A DNA stretch of 64,000 bases from Caprella mutica. Lineage: Eukaryota > Arthropoda > Malacostraca > Amphipoda > Caprellidae. The notes under the pieces are model-generated. The model ran no database searches, had not been told where the DNA came from, and saw only the letters and a program-made list of their open reading frames with translations. How positions within the stretch are numbered: the first letter of the stretch is position 1; each line of letters begins with the position of its first letter. The translations under genes and the position numbers were made by a program. Location: the NCBI GenBank assembly GCA_947561585.1, contig CANNZV010000336.1:124001-188000 (forward strand). Direction: 5' to 3'. Below, piece by piece: positions 1 through 10,400 of the stretch.

Positions 1-379
1 AGTCACTCTCCTGATGAAGCTTCTTGGTAGTCACTCTCCTGATGAAGCCTCTTGGTAGTCACTCTCCTGATGAAGCTTCTTGGTAGTCGCTCTCCTGATG
101 AAGCTTCTTGGTAATCACTCTCCTGATGAAGCTTCTTGATAGTCACTCTCCTGATGAAGCTTCTTGGTAGTCACTCTCCTGATGAAGCTTCTTGGTAGTC
201 ACTCTCCTGATGAAGCCTCTTGGTAGTCACTCTCCTGATGAAGCTTCTTGGTAGTCGCTCTCCTGATGAAGCTTCTTGGTAGTCACTCTCCTGATGAAGC
301 TTCTTGGTAGTCACTCTCCTGATGAAGCCTCTTGGTAGTCACTCTCCTGATGAAGGTTCTTGGTAGTCACTCTCCTGAT
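1..379. repeat. 28-bp tandem repeat array (truncated by window edge)
   Basis: About 13.5 head-to-tail copies of a 28-bp unit that begins AGTCACTCTCCTGATGAAGC. Copies differ by single substitutions (CTTC/CCTC, GTCAC/GTCGC). The array starts outside the window and stops sharply near 379. Because 28 is not a multiple of 3 and the units carry TAG and TGA, the array as a whole cannot be coding. Confidence 0.95.
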
Positions 380-477
380 TAGCGAGAATCAACTGATTGC
401 TGTGGCTGTCTTGCAATATCTTTCATCCCGACACATTTCCTGTTCTGTACTCATTAATCACAACAAATATGACTTTG
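363..477 (+). CDS. possible internal exon ending at a strong splice donor
   Basis: One frame is open from the last 28-bp repeat unit into unique sequence and reads LLISENQLIAVAVLQYLSSR and onward for about 17 more residues. It ends at TTTG|GTGAGT, a near-consensus 5' splice site (phase 1). The 3' splice site would have to lie inside the last repeat unit. No family is recognised and no partner exon was found, so this could be chance. Confidence 0.25.
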
Positions 478-1103
478 GTGAGTTATGTCCATCATATCTT
501 GTAGCTGAGTGACTAGGCATGGATATCAAATTCCATGATTAATTACATCTTCACGGGCTTATCTATATGTTAATCTGTCATGTGAGATAACCTTCAATAA
601 TTTTAATTTCAATAAGCTTAATTTAATGATTATATCTCAATATTGTTGTAATTGGTTTAGATTATAATTTAAGAATAGATACGATATAATGTTATAGTTC
701 AATAATGTTCGGAATATTTTTACTGTCATTCCAGATAAACAATGAAATATTACATTATTAACACATTTTTTTGTTATTGGTGCTATTTCTTCTAACATCG
801 CCTCTTCAGTATTTTCAAAAAATCAATCAATGACATCACATAACTATTACATAAACTTTTTATAAAACAAAATCGTGTAACTGTATCACAAATATAGTTC
901 CAACTAGACATAAAATTAGTGTTTTAACTCATAAAGAAGACCGCGATTGAATTATTATTGTAACCCAAAAATTTATTTTATTATAATTAAATTAATAGTT
1001 ATTCTAGGCATAATAATTCCGTTAACCAATATAATTTATTATTGATTTGAATCATGAATCATAGATACGTAGAATTATTTAGTGATGTTCTTAATTGTTT
1101 TAG
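478..1103. other. AT-rich non-coding sequence
   Basis: No convincing exon or repeat is seen. The last bases (TTAATTGTTTTAG at 1091-1103) look like a 3' splice site directly before the open frame that starts at 1104. Confidence 0.5.
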
Positions 1104-2189
1104 TTGATTTCTGCATATGAAAATGCCTCACTAATGCTTTTCCTGAACCTAATTCATATCTTCATGATGTTTAAAAGCTCTGCTTCTAATTACTACAACA
1201 ATGGAATAACAAATTATAGTCATCCTGCCTCTAAAAGTTACGAAGGAGTAACGTCAAAGTACAGATGTTCATCGAGACGATATTCCTCATACTCTAAACA
1301 GATTTAGAAAAAGAAACATTCAAAGAATTCTTCCTTCTCTCAAGAATAAAAACTCAGCAATCTCACAGCTGATCAGAAACAATTGGAGTAAAGACATGAA
1401 GCTGATGTCCAGCAGATCTAAACTTAGGACGCTGAAATTAGCGAACAGTCCATTGTTTACGGCAAACATATGGACGCTGAAGATCATAGGAACGATAAAG
1501 GAGACACCGATAGATGCCGTCTTGAATTTCAGGCTGAATGGAAAAGAAAAAAAATAAGGAACGCGACAGAATCTCTTCGAGCTCAATTTAGAATTGAATA
1601 ATAGCTTCATAAGCTCCTGAAATAACATCTTGAGGATTAATAGGACTTGAAGAGATACGAAAACAACTACTTTATCCTACAGGAAAGAATCACTAGGATG
1701 AAATCTTCTTCGAGAACTTTCAAAGTTTCTGATTTCATTGAGATTATTAACAGCATTCAGCTTCTACTGAAATTTCTGAAAGCGAAAATAGAAAATTGGC
1801 AACAAGATCAAGAGGGAGTTAAATAATTCATCAGTACGTTAGACTTTGGACAAGAAGAGGTTTATGAATTCAGTTATTCGAAAATTGAATATGTGGAAGA
1901 TATTTGGACATGTGATTCAAAATAATAATCATTGAGATAAGATATTACTAAAATGACTCTAGCAAACTACCATGATACTAATGAACACAAAACAATCGAA
2001 GAGGACAAAGTTTCAAGGTTTCAGACTAAATTGTCTCAGTTTTACTCATCAATTTAGTAATCTCAGAGTCGCTGTCATGAGATGTTGACAGAAATTATCT
2101 TCGAGATTTAGAAACAGAGAAGTCAGTTGTCTCAACTGCAGACAAACTGTCGAACTTTGCTCAGGAGTTTGACTGAGAAGACGAAATGA
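1104..2189 (+). CDS. coiled-coil-like protein frame with UAA/UAG codons, copy 1
   Basis: One frame runs 361 codons from 1104 to a TGA at 2187-2189 without a frameshift or internal TGA. It contains 17 TAA/TAG codons (for example 1305, 1347, 1389, 1419, 1425, 1599, 1602, 1623, 1638, 1641, 1824, 1923, 1926, 1938, 2055, 2058, 2109). The translated product is charged and rich in Gln, Glu, Lys and Leu, such as LRAQFRIE, LKRYENNYFILQERI and CHEMLTEIIFEI, and looks coiled-coil. First codon positions are rich in G and A, as in real genes, and the region is less AT-rich than its flanks. A paralog lies at 4513-5230. Read with the standard code this is a pseudogene; read with UAR = Gln it is intact. The frame is preceded by a possible 3' splice site and may continue upstream. 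No protein family is recognised. Confidence 0.55.
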
Positions 2190-2470
2190 TGAACATTGAA
2201 CACCTTTAAACTATTCTAACTATGGTCACTATAGCCATAAATATAAAACGCATGCAATTTTTTTGAAAATATGTATTGTATCTATGCAGATCAAAACCGA
2301 TTCACAGAGACTATTATTGAAATAATTAATTATTTTCATTTGATAAATGTCCCACTTAATGAATTAAACTTAAATGTAATGCTTAATTAGTATTATTATT
2401 TTTTATTACCGTTACCATCTTTACAATCAGTGTGATTTTATTTAAATAACGCTAGGGCTCAATGAGATTA
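2190..2470. other. AT-rich non-coding sequence with a minus-strand poly(A) signal
   Basis: The only item seen is AATAAA on the minus strand at 2437-2442, placed suitably downstream of the possible terminal exon at 2471-2560. Confidence 0.35.
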
Positions 2471-2560
2471 TCAGTAGGTTCTCTGTTCCTGTTCATGTTG
2501 GCAGACCCTTGGCACATCAGTGTCAAATGCTACTTGAAGTACAGCATCACATAACATTGC
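2471..2560 (-). CDS. possible terminal exon, unknown protein
   Basis: On the minus strand, GAGAGCAG|GCAATG gives a plausible 3' splice site. It is followed by 29 codons beginning AMLCDAVLQVAFDTDVPR and a TGA at 2471-2473. AATAAA follows about 30 bp further on. The amino-acid mix looks coding, but the exon is short, no family is recognised and no upstream exon was located. Confidence 0.3.
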   Translation of the reverse strand, partial: AMLCDAVLQVAFDTDVPRVCQHEQEQRTY

Positions 2561-3116
2561 CTGCTCTCAATGCTCACTTTGGCACCAGAATTTCAAAAGT
2601 AGGATCTGCAATTTCTTATTAGTGAGTGATTCGAGTTCATGAATTTGTGTACAGTGAGTAAGCCTTCTACAACAAAACTCTAGTGGATTCAAAATAATCT
2701 TTAAATTAGTTTCAATAAAACCTATTGTAATATCAAAAGCATCATTCCAGTTCAATTCAGTGTTGGTTTATAATTCAAATGCCAAACACATAGGTACAAT
2801 TTAAGTCATAACTCTCGGTATGAGGCTTTGCACCATTTATAGTTTTTATCAATAGCTAATAAATAATAAATAAATTATCAATAGCTTTTCTTAAATGATC
2901 TAAGGCGTAAAAGAAATTCATAGAACTGATGAATAGCTTAATCAGTAGCCACGATGCATGGAGCAATTTCATTCGTAATTTAAAATAAGAAGTTGCGGCG
3001 AGAAGACAGGAAAGTACCCATTGAATTTTATGTACAACATCAAAATGATGTAACTTATCATTTTTTTAAAATATGCGTGTATATAATGCAGTGAATACGC
3101 TATCTTTAATCACGAT
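2561..3116. other. AT-rich non-coding sequence
   Basis: No gene, repeat or transposon end recognised. Confidence 0.4.
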
Positions 3117-3331
3117 TTAAGGCTTGTCCACACACATCAGTGTTCTATCCGTGACGTGTCCGTTACGCTTCCTTTCTGTGCTTCAGGGTCAGTGAAAAAA
3201 TATATCGTTACTTTAAATTAAACTGGCACGTACACACACGTCAAACTCAGTACCTTATTTTCTCAGTGCTTAAAAAAGCACTGAATAGCATGAAGAAGAC
3301 AAGTCACGGATGTGCGTGAACAACCCTTTAA
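3117..3331. mobile_element. 215-bp MITE flanked by TTAA
   Basis: Terminal inverted repeats: the left end reads AAGGCTTGTCCACACACATC and the right end reads GATGTGCGTGAACAACCCTT. Both ends sit on a TTAA tetramer (3117-3120 and 3328-3331). A TTAA target site is typical of piggyBac-like and Kolobok-like elements. The element has no coding capacity. Confidence 0.65.
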
Positions 3332-4202
3332 TGTTTTTTATGGTTAAATATTATACTACATTTCATGAATCTACATATATGCTCCTATATTGTATTAAAT
3401 TATTCTTATTTATACGTTTTCAAAATTGATTACATTTTTCAATATTGTCATTTAATGTTTACAATCCACAAGACAGAATTAGTAATTCTGGGAATACAGT
3501 CTGGAACATATCGAATGTAATTTGTTATTCCAAACACAATTCTTAATATTCAGAATTGCTTTGATATTAAACTGGCTAAGATTATTTAGTAGGAATGTAT
3601 AAGTATTGATGTCGCTACGATTCTAATTATTTAAATAATTAATTATATTGGAACTATGTCATCAAGTCCTCCAAGAAATTAATGGCATTAAATTAACAAC
3701 ATTATAAATGTACTTCTGTCTCTGACACAGCTAGTGATTCGTTCTGAAATGTTCCGCAGAGATTTTTCTCCAAAATTAGAGTCTCTCGACATGTTCATTA
3801 GCACCAACCATTGAACTCCATTACAAAAGAGAGATAATGAAATACAGAGTAGAAACGTAGAAATGTGTTAAATTGTATGGTAATTACATGCTCTATACTC
3901 TATAGTAACAGGGAAACTTCGATCGGCAGAATTTGAATTAATTTCTAATTTTGGAGATTCAGAAATGCATGTCGAGTTAGATATTAGATTTATGTTATTA
4001 ACTGATTGCAATTCACACTGATATTATTATCTCTCAATGAAGCAAATCACCAAGATAAAGATTATATGGGACATCAGAGTGTAAATTTTAATCAATACAA
4101 AATGTTTTTATAATATATATATACATTTATAATATTACAGTAATACATGCAATTCTTTGAGAATTCAAAGTCGTCTAGGTTTCTTTCAATCAAAAAGTCG
4201 AT
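3332..4202. other. AT-rich non-coding sequence
   Basis: No supported feature was found. Confidence 0.4.
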
Positions 4203-4478
4203 CAGTAAAGGGCCGTACGCACGTAGGTTTTTTAAGTCTTTCCACCAGAGTTTTTGCTGAGCTCCTCCTACTTTTTCCACGAGAATATAAGAAAAAAACT
4301 ATATGATAATTATTTATTTTAGTTAGCATCCATGACACCTGCATTTATCATGGATACCAACTGAAATAAATAAAAATATATCGTTTTTTCTTATATTCTC
4401 GTGAGAAAAGTAGGAGGAGCTTAGCAAAAACTCTGGTGGAAAGACTTAGAAAAAGCCTCGTGTGTACGGCCCTTTACT
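4203..4478. mobile_element. 276-bp foldback MITE
   Basis: Two long inverted arms (about 4203-4300 and 4385-4478) match almost base for base. The outer ends read AGTAAAGGGCCGTACGCACG on the left and the complement of AGTAAAGGGCCGTACACACG on the right. The loop is about 85 bp. No clear target duplication was found, so the superfamily is open; the AGTAAAGGGCC terminus is hAT-like. Confidence 0.75.
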
Positions 4479-4512
4479 CTAAATGTAATTCAACTTGATG
4501 CATAAATTCTGA

Positions 4513-5230
4513 TGCGGTGGGTTAAATGACGGCTCTCTGTTAATAGAGAAAGAAAAGCCAAGCTCCTATGCATCACAAGCTGAAAGAGAAGCTATTCGAA
4601 CAGCCTAAGATTCTCTTCGAACTTAACTACAAACTGAGGAATAACTCGTTGATCTTTTGTTATAACTTGTGGAGGATTAGCAATCTCTGTCAAGACAACT
4701 AAATAATTACTATTGTTTTTAGAAGAAAATTAGCAAAATTAAGACCATCTCCAAGATATTCAGAACTTCTAACGTGGAAGCCATAAGCCGAAGCATTCGA
4801 TAGTTTTTGAAAAGTTTTGAATCTTGTAAAGCTTGCCAAAAAGAAGTTATGATCTACGGGAACCTTGTCCTGGACTTTAATTATCAAGGCAGTGGATTTT
4901 AATAAATTGAATAGGAAGATGATATATGGAGGAATAATACGAAATATAACTTACCCACCAAACACACAAATAAAAAAAGACACGGAGACCAGTTTGAGGT
5001 ATAAGGAAGGTAGAAAAACTTAGAGTGCCTGCAGATTTCAGACTAAATTGTTTCAGTTTTACTCATCAATTTTGTAATCTCAAAGTCACTGTCATGAGAT
5101 GTTGACAGAAATTATTTTTGAAACTGAAAATTTCTTGACTGAACTAGTTTTCAAACATTAGAAATGTTAATATTCGAACATTTATTCAATCATTTCACTT
5201 TACCAGACCAAAAACCTGGCAATTTAATGA
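4513..5230 (+). CDS. coiled-coil-like protein frame with UAA/UAG codons, copy 2
   Basis: A diverged paralog of the frame at 1104-2189. It is open without TGA from 4513 to 5009 and, if a 25-bp GT-AG mini-intron at 5010-5034 is removed, on to a TGA at 5228-5230. About 15 TAA/TAG codons lie in frame. Blocks alignable to copy 1 include SLR-x-Q/UAR, LVED against HLED, LNNYY against YENNY, DDIW against EDIW, and FQTKLFQFYSSI against FQTKLSQFYSSI followed by SQS(H/R)CHEMLTEIIFE. Several UAR codons face CAA or CAG in the other copy. Without the mini-intron the frame shifts by one base near 5035. It may be a pseudogene; the function is unknown. Confidence 0.45.
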
Positions 5231-6150
5231 AAGTCTCGGAAGCTTTCGATATTTCCCAAACTCTACCCCCCCCCCCCTTCCAGTGCACCAATTTGAACCA
5301 ACTAAATAGCACCTAATTTAAACATTTTAGAGATAATATAAATAACTTCAAAGGATATTATTTACTCCATTATAACTAACATCCAAAGAGATTCTGAAAA
5401 AAAACTTCAATCGCTGTGAGGCTCCGAATGAAAATAAAACTTTGAATGGAACAAAGGAAATTGGGGGGGGGGAAGGCTGAAAAGGGGGTGAGGGGGAGAG
5501 GGGTGCTTAAAATACTGGGTTAGAGGTATTTAGAATGAACTCAATTTCCTTAAAACTCTATTTCCAATTTAGCATACTAGGTTTTCTCGTGATGTCTTAT
5601 TCGTGATTTCATACTAACTTATATTACAATTGTATAGGTTTTTTGAAGATAAACTATTAAATGCATATTAATTATACACATTGCCTACTTAACTAAATAT
5701 TTAAGTAGGCCATGTTATGCATTATAATCTTATATATAATTTACTTTGTACATATATCAACTAAATCAAGCTGTTGAGATGCTAAAATTAATAATTCAAA
5801 TGATAAATCAACAGCATTAGGCGTATGTATAATACAATCAAAACCTTTGCTTTCTGATGCAACCAGTGAAAAGATTCCTAAGTCTATACCTGCAATGTAA
5901 TCGAGTTAGGAGATTTGACTTAAATCCTTTGTATCGTTTATTTTAAATTGAAATGGTTGGTGTAAGGGAATACGAAATCCAAAGCACATTGCAAAGGTTA
6001 AAATCTCATCGAACTCATGGAGTGGCAGAAGATACCTCCAATGGGAGAAATTTTAACTGCTTTAGAATATGAGAAGTGAGATGAGTTTTTCGTATTAGAC
6101 TACATTACAATGTTTCTTATCAAATTACTTAAAGGAGCAAGTAAAGATAA
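5231..6150. other. non-coding, with opposing C and G homopolymers
   Basis: Contains a run of about nine C near 5265 and a run of eight G near 5464 followed by G-rich sequence. The two could pair as a weak inverted repeat of about 200 bp. No gene seen. Confidence 0.4.
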
Positions 6151-6154
6151 CTGA

Positions 6155-6710
6155 CCAGGGTCCGTTTTATTTACTAGGTTAAATTCTGGTCCATTATCTT
6201 TACTAGCTTAATCTCTGGTCCGTAATCTTCACAAGCTTCATTTCTGGTCCGTTATCTTTACTTGGTTAAACTATTAATATATGACCAATATTTGGAATTA
6301 GAATATAATTTTGGAATCATAGAAACCACATCAGAAGTTTTTTTTTTCATTTTTAATTAATGTTACTTAAAAATGACACACAAATTCAAAATGGATCACG
6401 TTTTTTCATCAATTCTTCCAATTATTAAAATATGCAAAATTAATGTATAATCATCTATATTAACATTTGTAAGGTTGTGTATTTATAAAATACTAAAGCA
6501 AATATTTATTAAAACTAAAATAAATTTTTCTGGTCCGTTATCTTTACTAGCTTTATGAAAGGTCCGTTATCTTTACTAGCTTAATTTCTGGTCCGTTATC
6601 TTTACTAGCTTTATGACTGGTCTGTTATCTTTACTAGCTTAATTTCGGTTCCGTTAACTTAACTTGATCCGTTTCTGGTCCTTTATATCTTAACTTGACC
6701 CAACTTAAAA
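6155..6710. repeat. interrupted tandem repeat (TGGTCCGTTATCTTTACTAG)
   Basis: About nine degenerate copies of a roughly 24-bp unit containing TGGTCCGTTATCTTTACTAG, all in the same orientation. They form two blocks (6155-6270 and 6530-6700) split by about 260 bp of AT-rich DNA. The outer ends read GACCAGGGTCCG and GGACCAG...GACCC, so this may be the remains of a DNA element with subterminal tandem words, like those listed further on. Confidence 0.6.
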
Positions 6711-7286
6711 TCACATAATAGGGTTGTGAAGCACTGTAAATAACACTACCAACGAAACATCAGTAATTTAAAAGATATTATTTTCATTTCAGTCTTCAAA
6801 TTACTTCTTTAGGATAAACTTATTCAAATAGGATGTCGGTAAGATCAAAAGGACATTTTTTTTACATTTGCTGCCCATAAAAATAGGATTGGGAAAATAT
6901 ACAAAATATAAATTCATTTTTATTTAAATATTGACCCAATTAACAAATGTAAGAGCTGCTAATGACTCATATCATAATAGTTGTAAATGTTCAGTACTCA
7001 AGTGAGGAAAATTACAAATTGGCGAAGTGTTCAGTGAAAATAAGATTCCTTTATTTTAGAATTTAAATCTTTTCCAAAATATTTGATAACCTTCGTTCAA
7101 GCTCATAATTATGCAGATGATGCAAGATTCAGAAAAAAATAATATATTAATTATCAAAATATTTAAATATTAATGAAAATGAAAAATATTTCAGTGAAAA
7201 ATGAAATTTCTTCTCATACACTAGAAACATCCACAGGAATCACTATTCCTAAATTCCAGACTTGGTAGGAATATTCCCATAACAAA
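6711..7286. other. AT-rich non-coding sequence, probable 3' flank of the minus-strand gene
   Basis: No repeat or coding frame is recognised. By position it would include the 3' UTR of the gene whose terminal exon is at 7287-7417. Confidence 0.4.
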
Positions 7287-7417
7287 TCACTCCTTGTTCA
7301 ATCTCCAGACTAACAATGGCACACAGTAACGAGTAGCTTTTGGATCATTGTAGGACTCATCCCAAGGAGTTAATTTAAGTTCTGAGGCGCATCCTTGAGC
7401 TTCAATAATGATTTTCC
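7287..7417 (-). CDS. terminal exon of an unknown protein gene
   Basis: On the minus strand a pyrimidine-rich 3' splice site (CTTTCTTAG|GG) is followed by 42 codons and a TGA at 7287-7289. The peptide begins KIIIEAQGCASELKLTPWDE and ends RYCVPLLVWRLNKE. It has a complex, protein-like composition (two Trp, two Cys, balanced charge) and is less AT-rich than its flanks, so I regard it as a real exon entered in phase 2. No family is recognised. Earlier exons should lie at higher coordinates on the minus strand; none was identified with confidence, though the weak candidate at 15216-15407 has the right orientation. Confidence 0.55.
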
Positions 7418-10400
7418 CTAAGAAAGGAATCTTAGATCACAGTAGGTTAGGGAGTATCGAGAACATGCGATCAGATACAGTTAATTAAGGGGTAAGGGAA
7501 AAAGGAGCCACTTCAGTCAAATACTCTTTCAGGCACTCGGTACCCTGTCATTCAAACACTTTAACGAATGATTCTATTAGTCCTCTTAAGTATAGATTAC
7601 AACCTCCATTTTCAAATTCATCTATTTTTCTCATGCTTGTAATTCATTAAATTATATAGTAAATATTATTGTTTTTCAATTGATCACATAAGAATACTCC
7701 AACGTCATATATAGTTCAAGAGAAAATTATTCAACACTTTGTAAATATAAATATGATAAAATGTCAAACACATTCATGAGCTAATCTAAGCCTCTACTCC
7801 AAACAAACAGTTTCAGAATAACTCCCATGTACATGTGGCTAATTGTAATGAACTCCTTAGGCTTATTCTCAATCTATGCAGATGACTACATTTCAGCAGC
7901 TTCATTTGTTCTCTGTACCGTCAGATCTTAGTTAGCTGAGTTAACTATAGTAATTAGAATACATTACTGGCAGTTCTCCCACCACAACTACAGATAGAGG
8001 AAGTTAGAGGGAAGTTAGTTCTGAAGAGCTTTCGATGGAATGATTTTGCTACCCATTCGACATGATGAAACAGAGTGGAAGATGCGTGTGCGGACATTTG
8101 ACAGAAGTACATTTAATTTGATATAGATCCATATTACGAACTGAAGCCACCGTGATTTATCCGTTTATTAGATAAATAATTTATATATAAATATTGAAAA
8201 AATATTTTCTTTAAGAAAAATGAAATCATTTTTTAATAATAAAAATTATAGTAATAAAAATAAAATTATTTTTGATAATTACAAAATACAGCATATATTG
8301 CTCAAGATTTTAAATTTAACAAAAAAAAAAATATATGCAAAAATATAAGCAAAGAACAATATGGGACGTATCATAAAGAAAGATGAAAATATTGTAGATG
8401 AAATCAAAAATTCACATCCACCCGATGCCGGACGTAGCAAGTTTATGAGACCAATACTAATTGTAGCGTTTTAAATATACCCTTTTTCAGCAATAAAATA
8501 GTTTCTTAAATTTCGACCTTGACCATGAGTTAACAGCTCATGAAACTTTATTCCACTCAAATATAAATATACTCGATGATTTGTAAGAGACAGCTAGAGA
8601 ACAATTGAGACTAATGAACAGTCCATAATAAACCTCTACATGTGAAGCATTGATCGGCTTAGGTATTATATGTTATTGTATGAAAGAAACGATAATGCTG
8701 TTGACATAGTGTTCAGTGGTTTCAGTTGGTTTCAGTCTTATACAAAATAGAACTTGGTTCAAATAATCAAACTATAAAAAGAAAAAAAATACTGAGGACA
8801 CTTTAATTGAGCTTATTGTAATGAAGTTAGCAGGAAAAAGTTTATCTCATATTAAATTAAAGTTCAAATAAGCAAGTGTGCAATATTTCGTATCTAAAAT
8901 ATCGTAAACAACCATTTTTGTAGTAGGTCGATTATCCGATAGTAGGGAAATACAAAAGATGCAGGTGTTTTATTTCCTCCAATGGCCCTTTAGTTTGTAT
9001 CGCAGTAAATTCGATAGGAAAGCATTGACACAAAATATGAAACTGTGCGTTAAAAATATCGGAGATTTAAGCTACAGTGCCAATACTTTGTGAAAAACAC
9101 TGATATTTATCCTCAAAATTATGCACAAACTTTAAAGAAAATGTCACATTTTCATTGGATTATTGATTTCGAAGTGTTCAGCAGATTTAGATACATTCAT
9201 TTCATTCAACATAATAATTGTGACCAATTGAGCAAAATTGAGACCAGGAAGTAAGATTAACGTAATTAGAATCTGTCTAATTTGATCGGTAAGACTAATT
9301 AAAAAAGATGTCCTTCCATAACTTCTAATATCAGTTGCAATTTGCCCAAGAAGAACAGTTCAGAAAAAGAAATCCTAAAACTACGTTACGTCTTTGAAAT
9401 AGATCACTAGAATCTAATTAGTTCACGGCAACTGAAATTATTTAGAAATTAACCAAGAAATTGTGGGAGAAGTTGACTACATTTTGAATTAGTAGCTCGT
9501 ATTGGTCGCTTTATTGGTAGAATGTAGGTTAGGTTAGGCAGATTATTTTAATGATTACTTGTCCTTTGACATTAACATTGTATTCATATAATTATTTTTA
9601 TCACATTTTCATGCACAATTTGTTTTCATCTTTATATTTGCAGATTTAGTAATATAGCAATAAAGTTTGATTGCAATGATATATATAGCATTATATAGTT
9701 AGGTTTTAATGTAGCGTAGCTGTAATTCTTAAATGATTTTTATATATGTTAATATAGAGTGGGATATTAATACTTTTTGATTGCCCAATAATTCTCACAT
9801 AAAGAGAAACATAACGGACTTTAAAAATAAAAAATAGTCCTATATATATTCCTTCATAAAATCTTTAAATTTCACTTACATAATGCAAATAGTTTTAATT
9901 ATCTCATAAAACTTTAAACTAACTATGAGGTAATACTCAAAAAAATAAGACGAAAATATTTTTTGTTTAAACATTGTTATCAACTCTATATTTGCCTAAG
10001 CCTTCATTATAGTTTATTTTTTTCCTCTTGAAAGTCTCTCCTCAAACATCATAACATCAACATTAGTAAATAGTGAGATACGGTTATTATATATCCAACT
10101 AACCTCAATAATGTTGAAGAAGTTATCACGGATTTTATTCATTATTTACTTTCTTAGTAAATAATGGTGTACTCTTATTTTCAACATTACTTATAAATGA
10201 TTTTTTTACTATAATTGTGATATAAATAACTATAGTATACAGAGTGGGCCAAAAATAATGGTTTCGGACAAACTTTAAAATCTTCAAATGGAATACTTAT
10301 AATAAGTTGATACGCTACAAAAGAACTTAGTATGCACGTTTCCAAGTTTCGTTATTTTTGCGTTGCACCGAGACATTGGAAATTTTATAAAAAAAAATAA

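Noticed and set aside
9525..9540. Telomere repeat (GGTTAGGTTAGG), also near 47220
   Set aside because: Only two units each; far too short to be a telomeric tract.
10239..10300. Transposon terminus TACAGAGTGGGCCAAAAA, similar to TACAGTATGGGCCACAAA at 30684
   Set aside because: Two similar 18-mers only; no inverted partner or target duplication was found for either.
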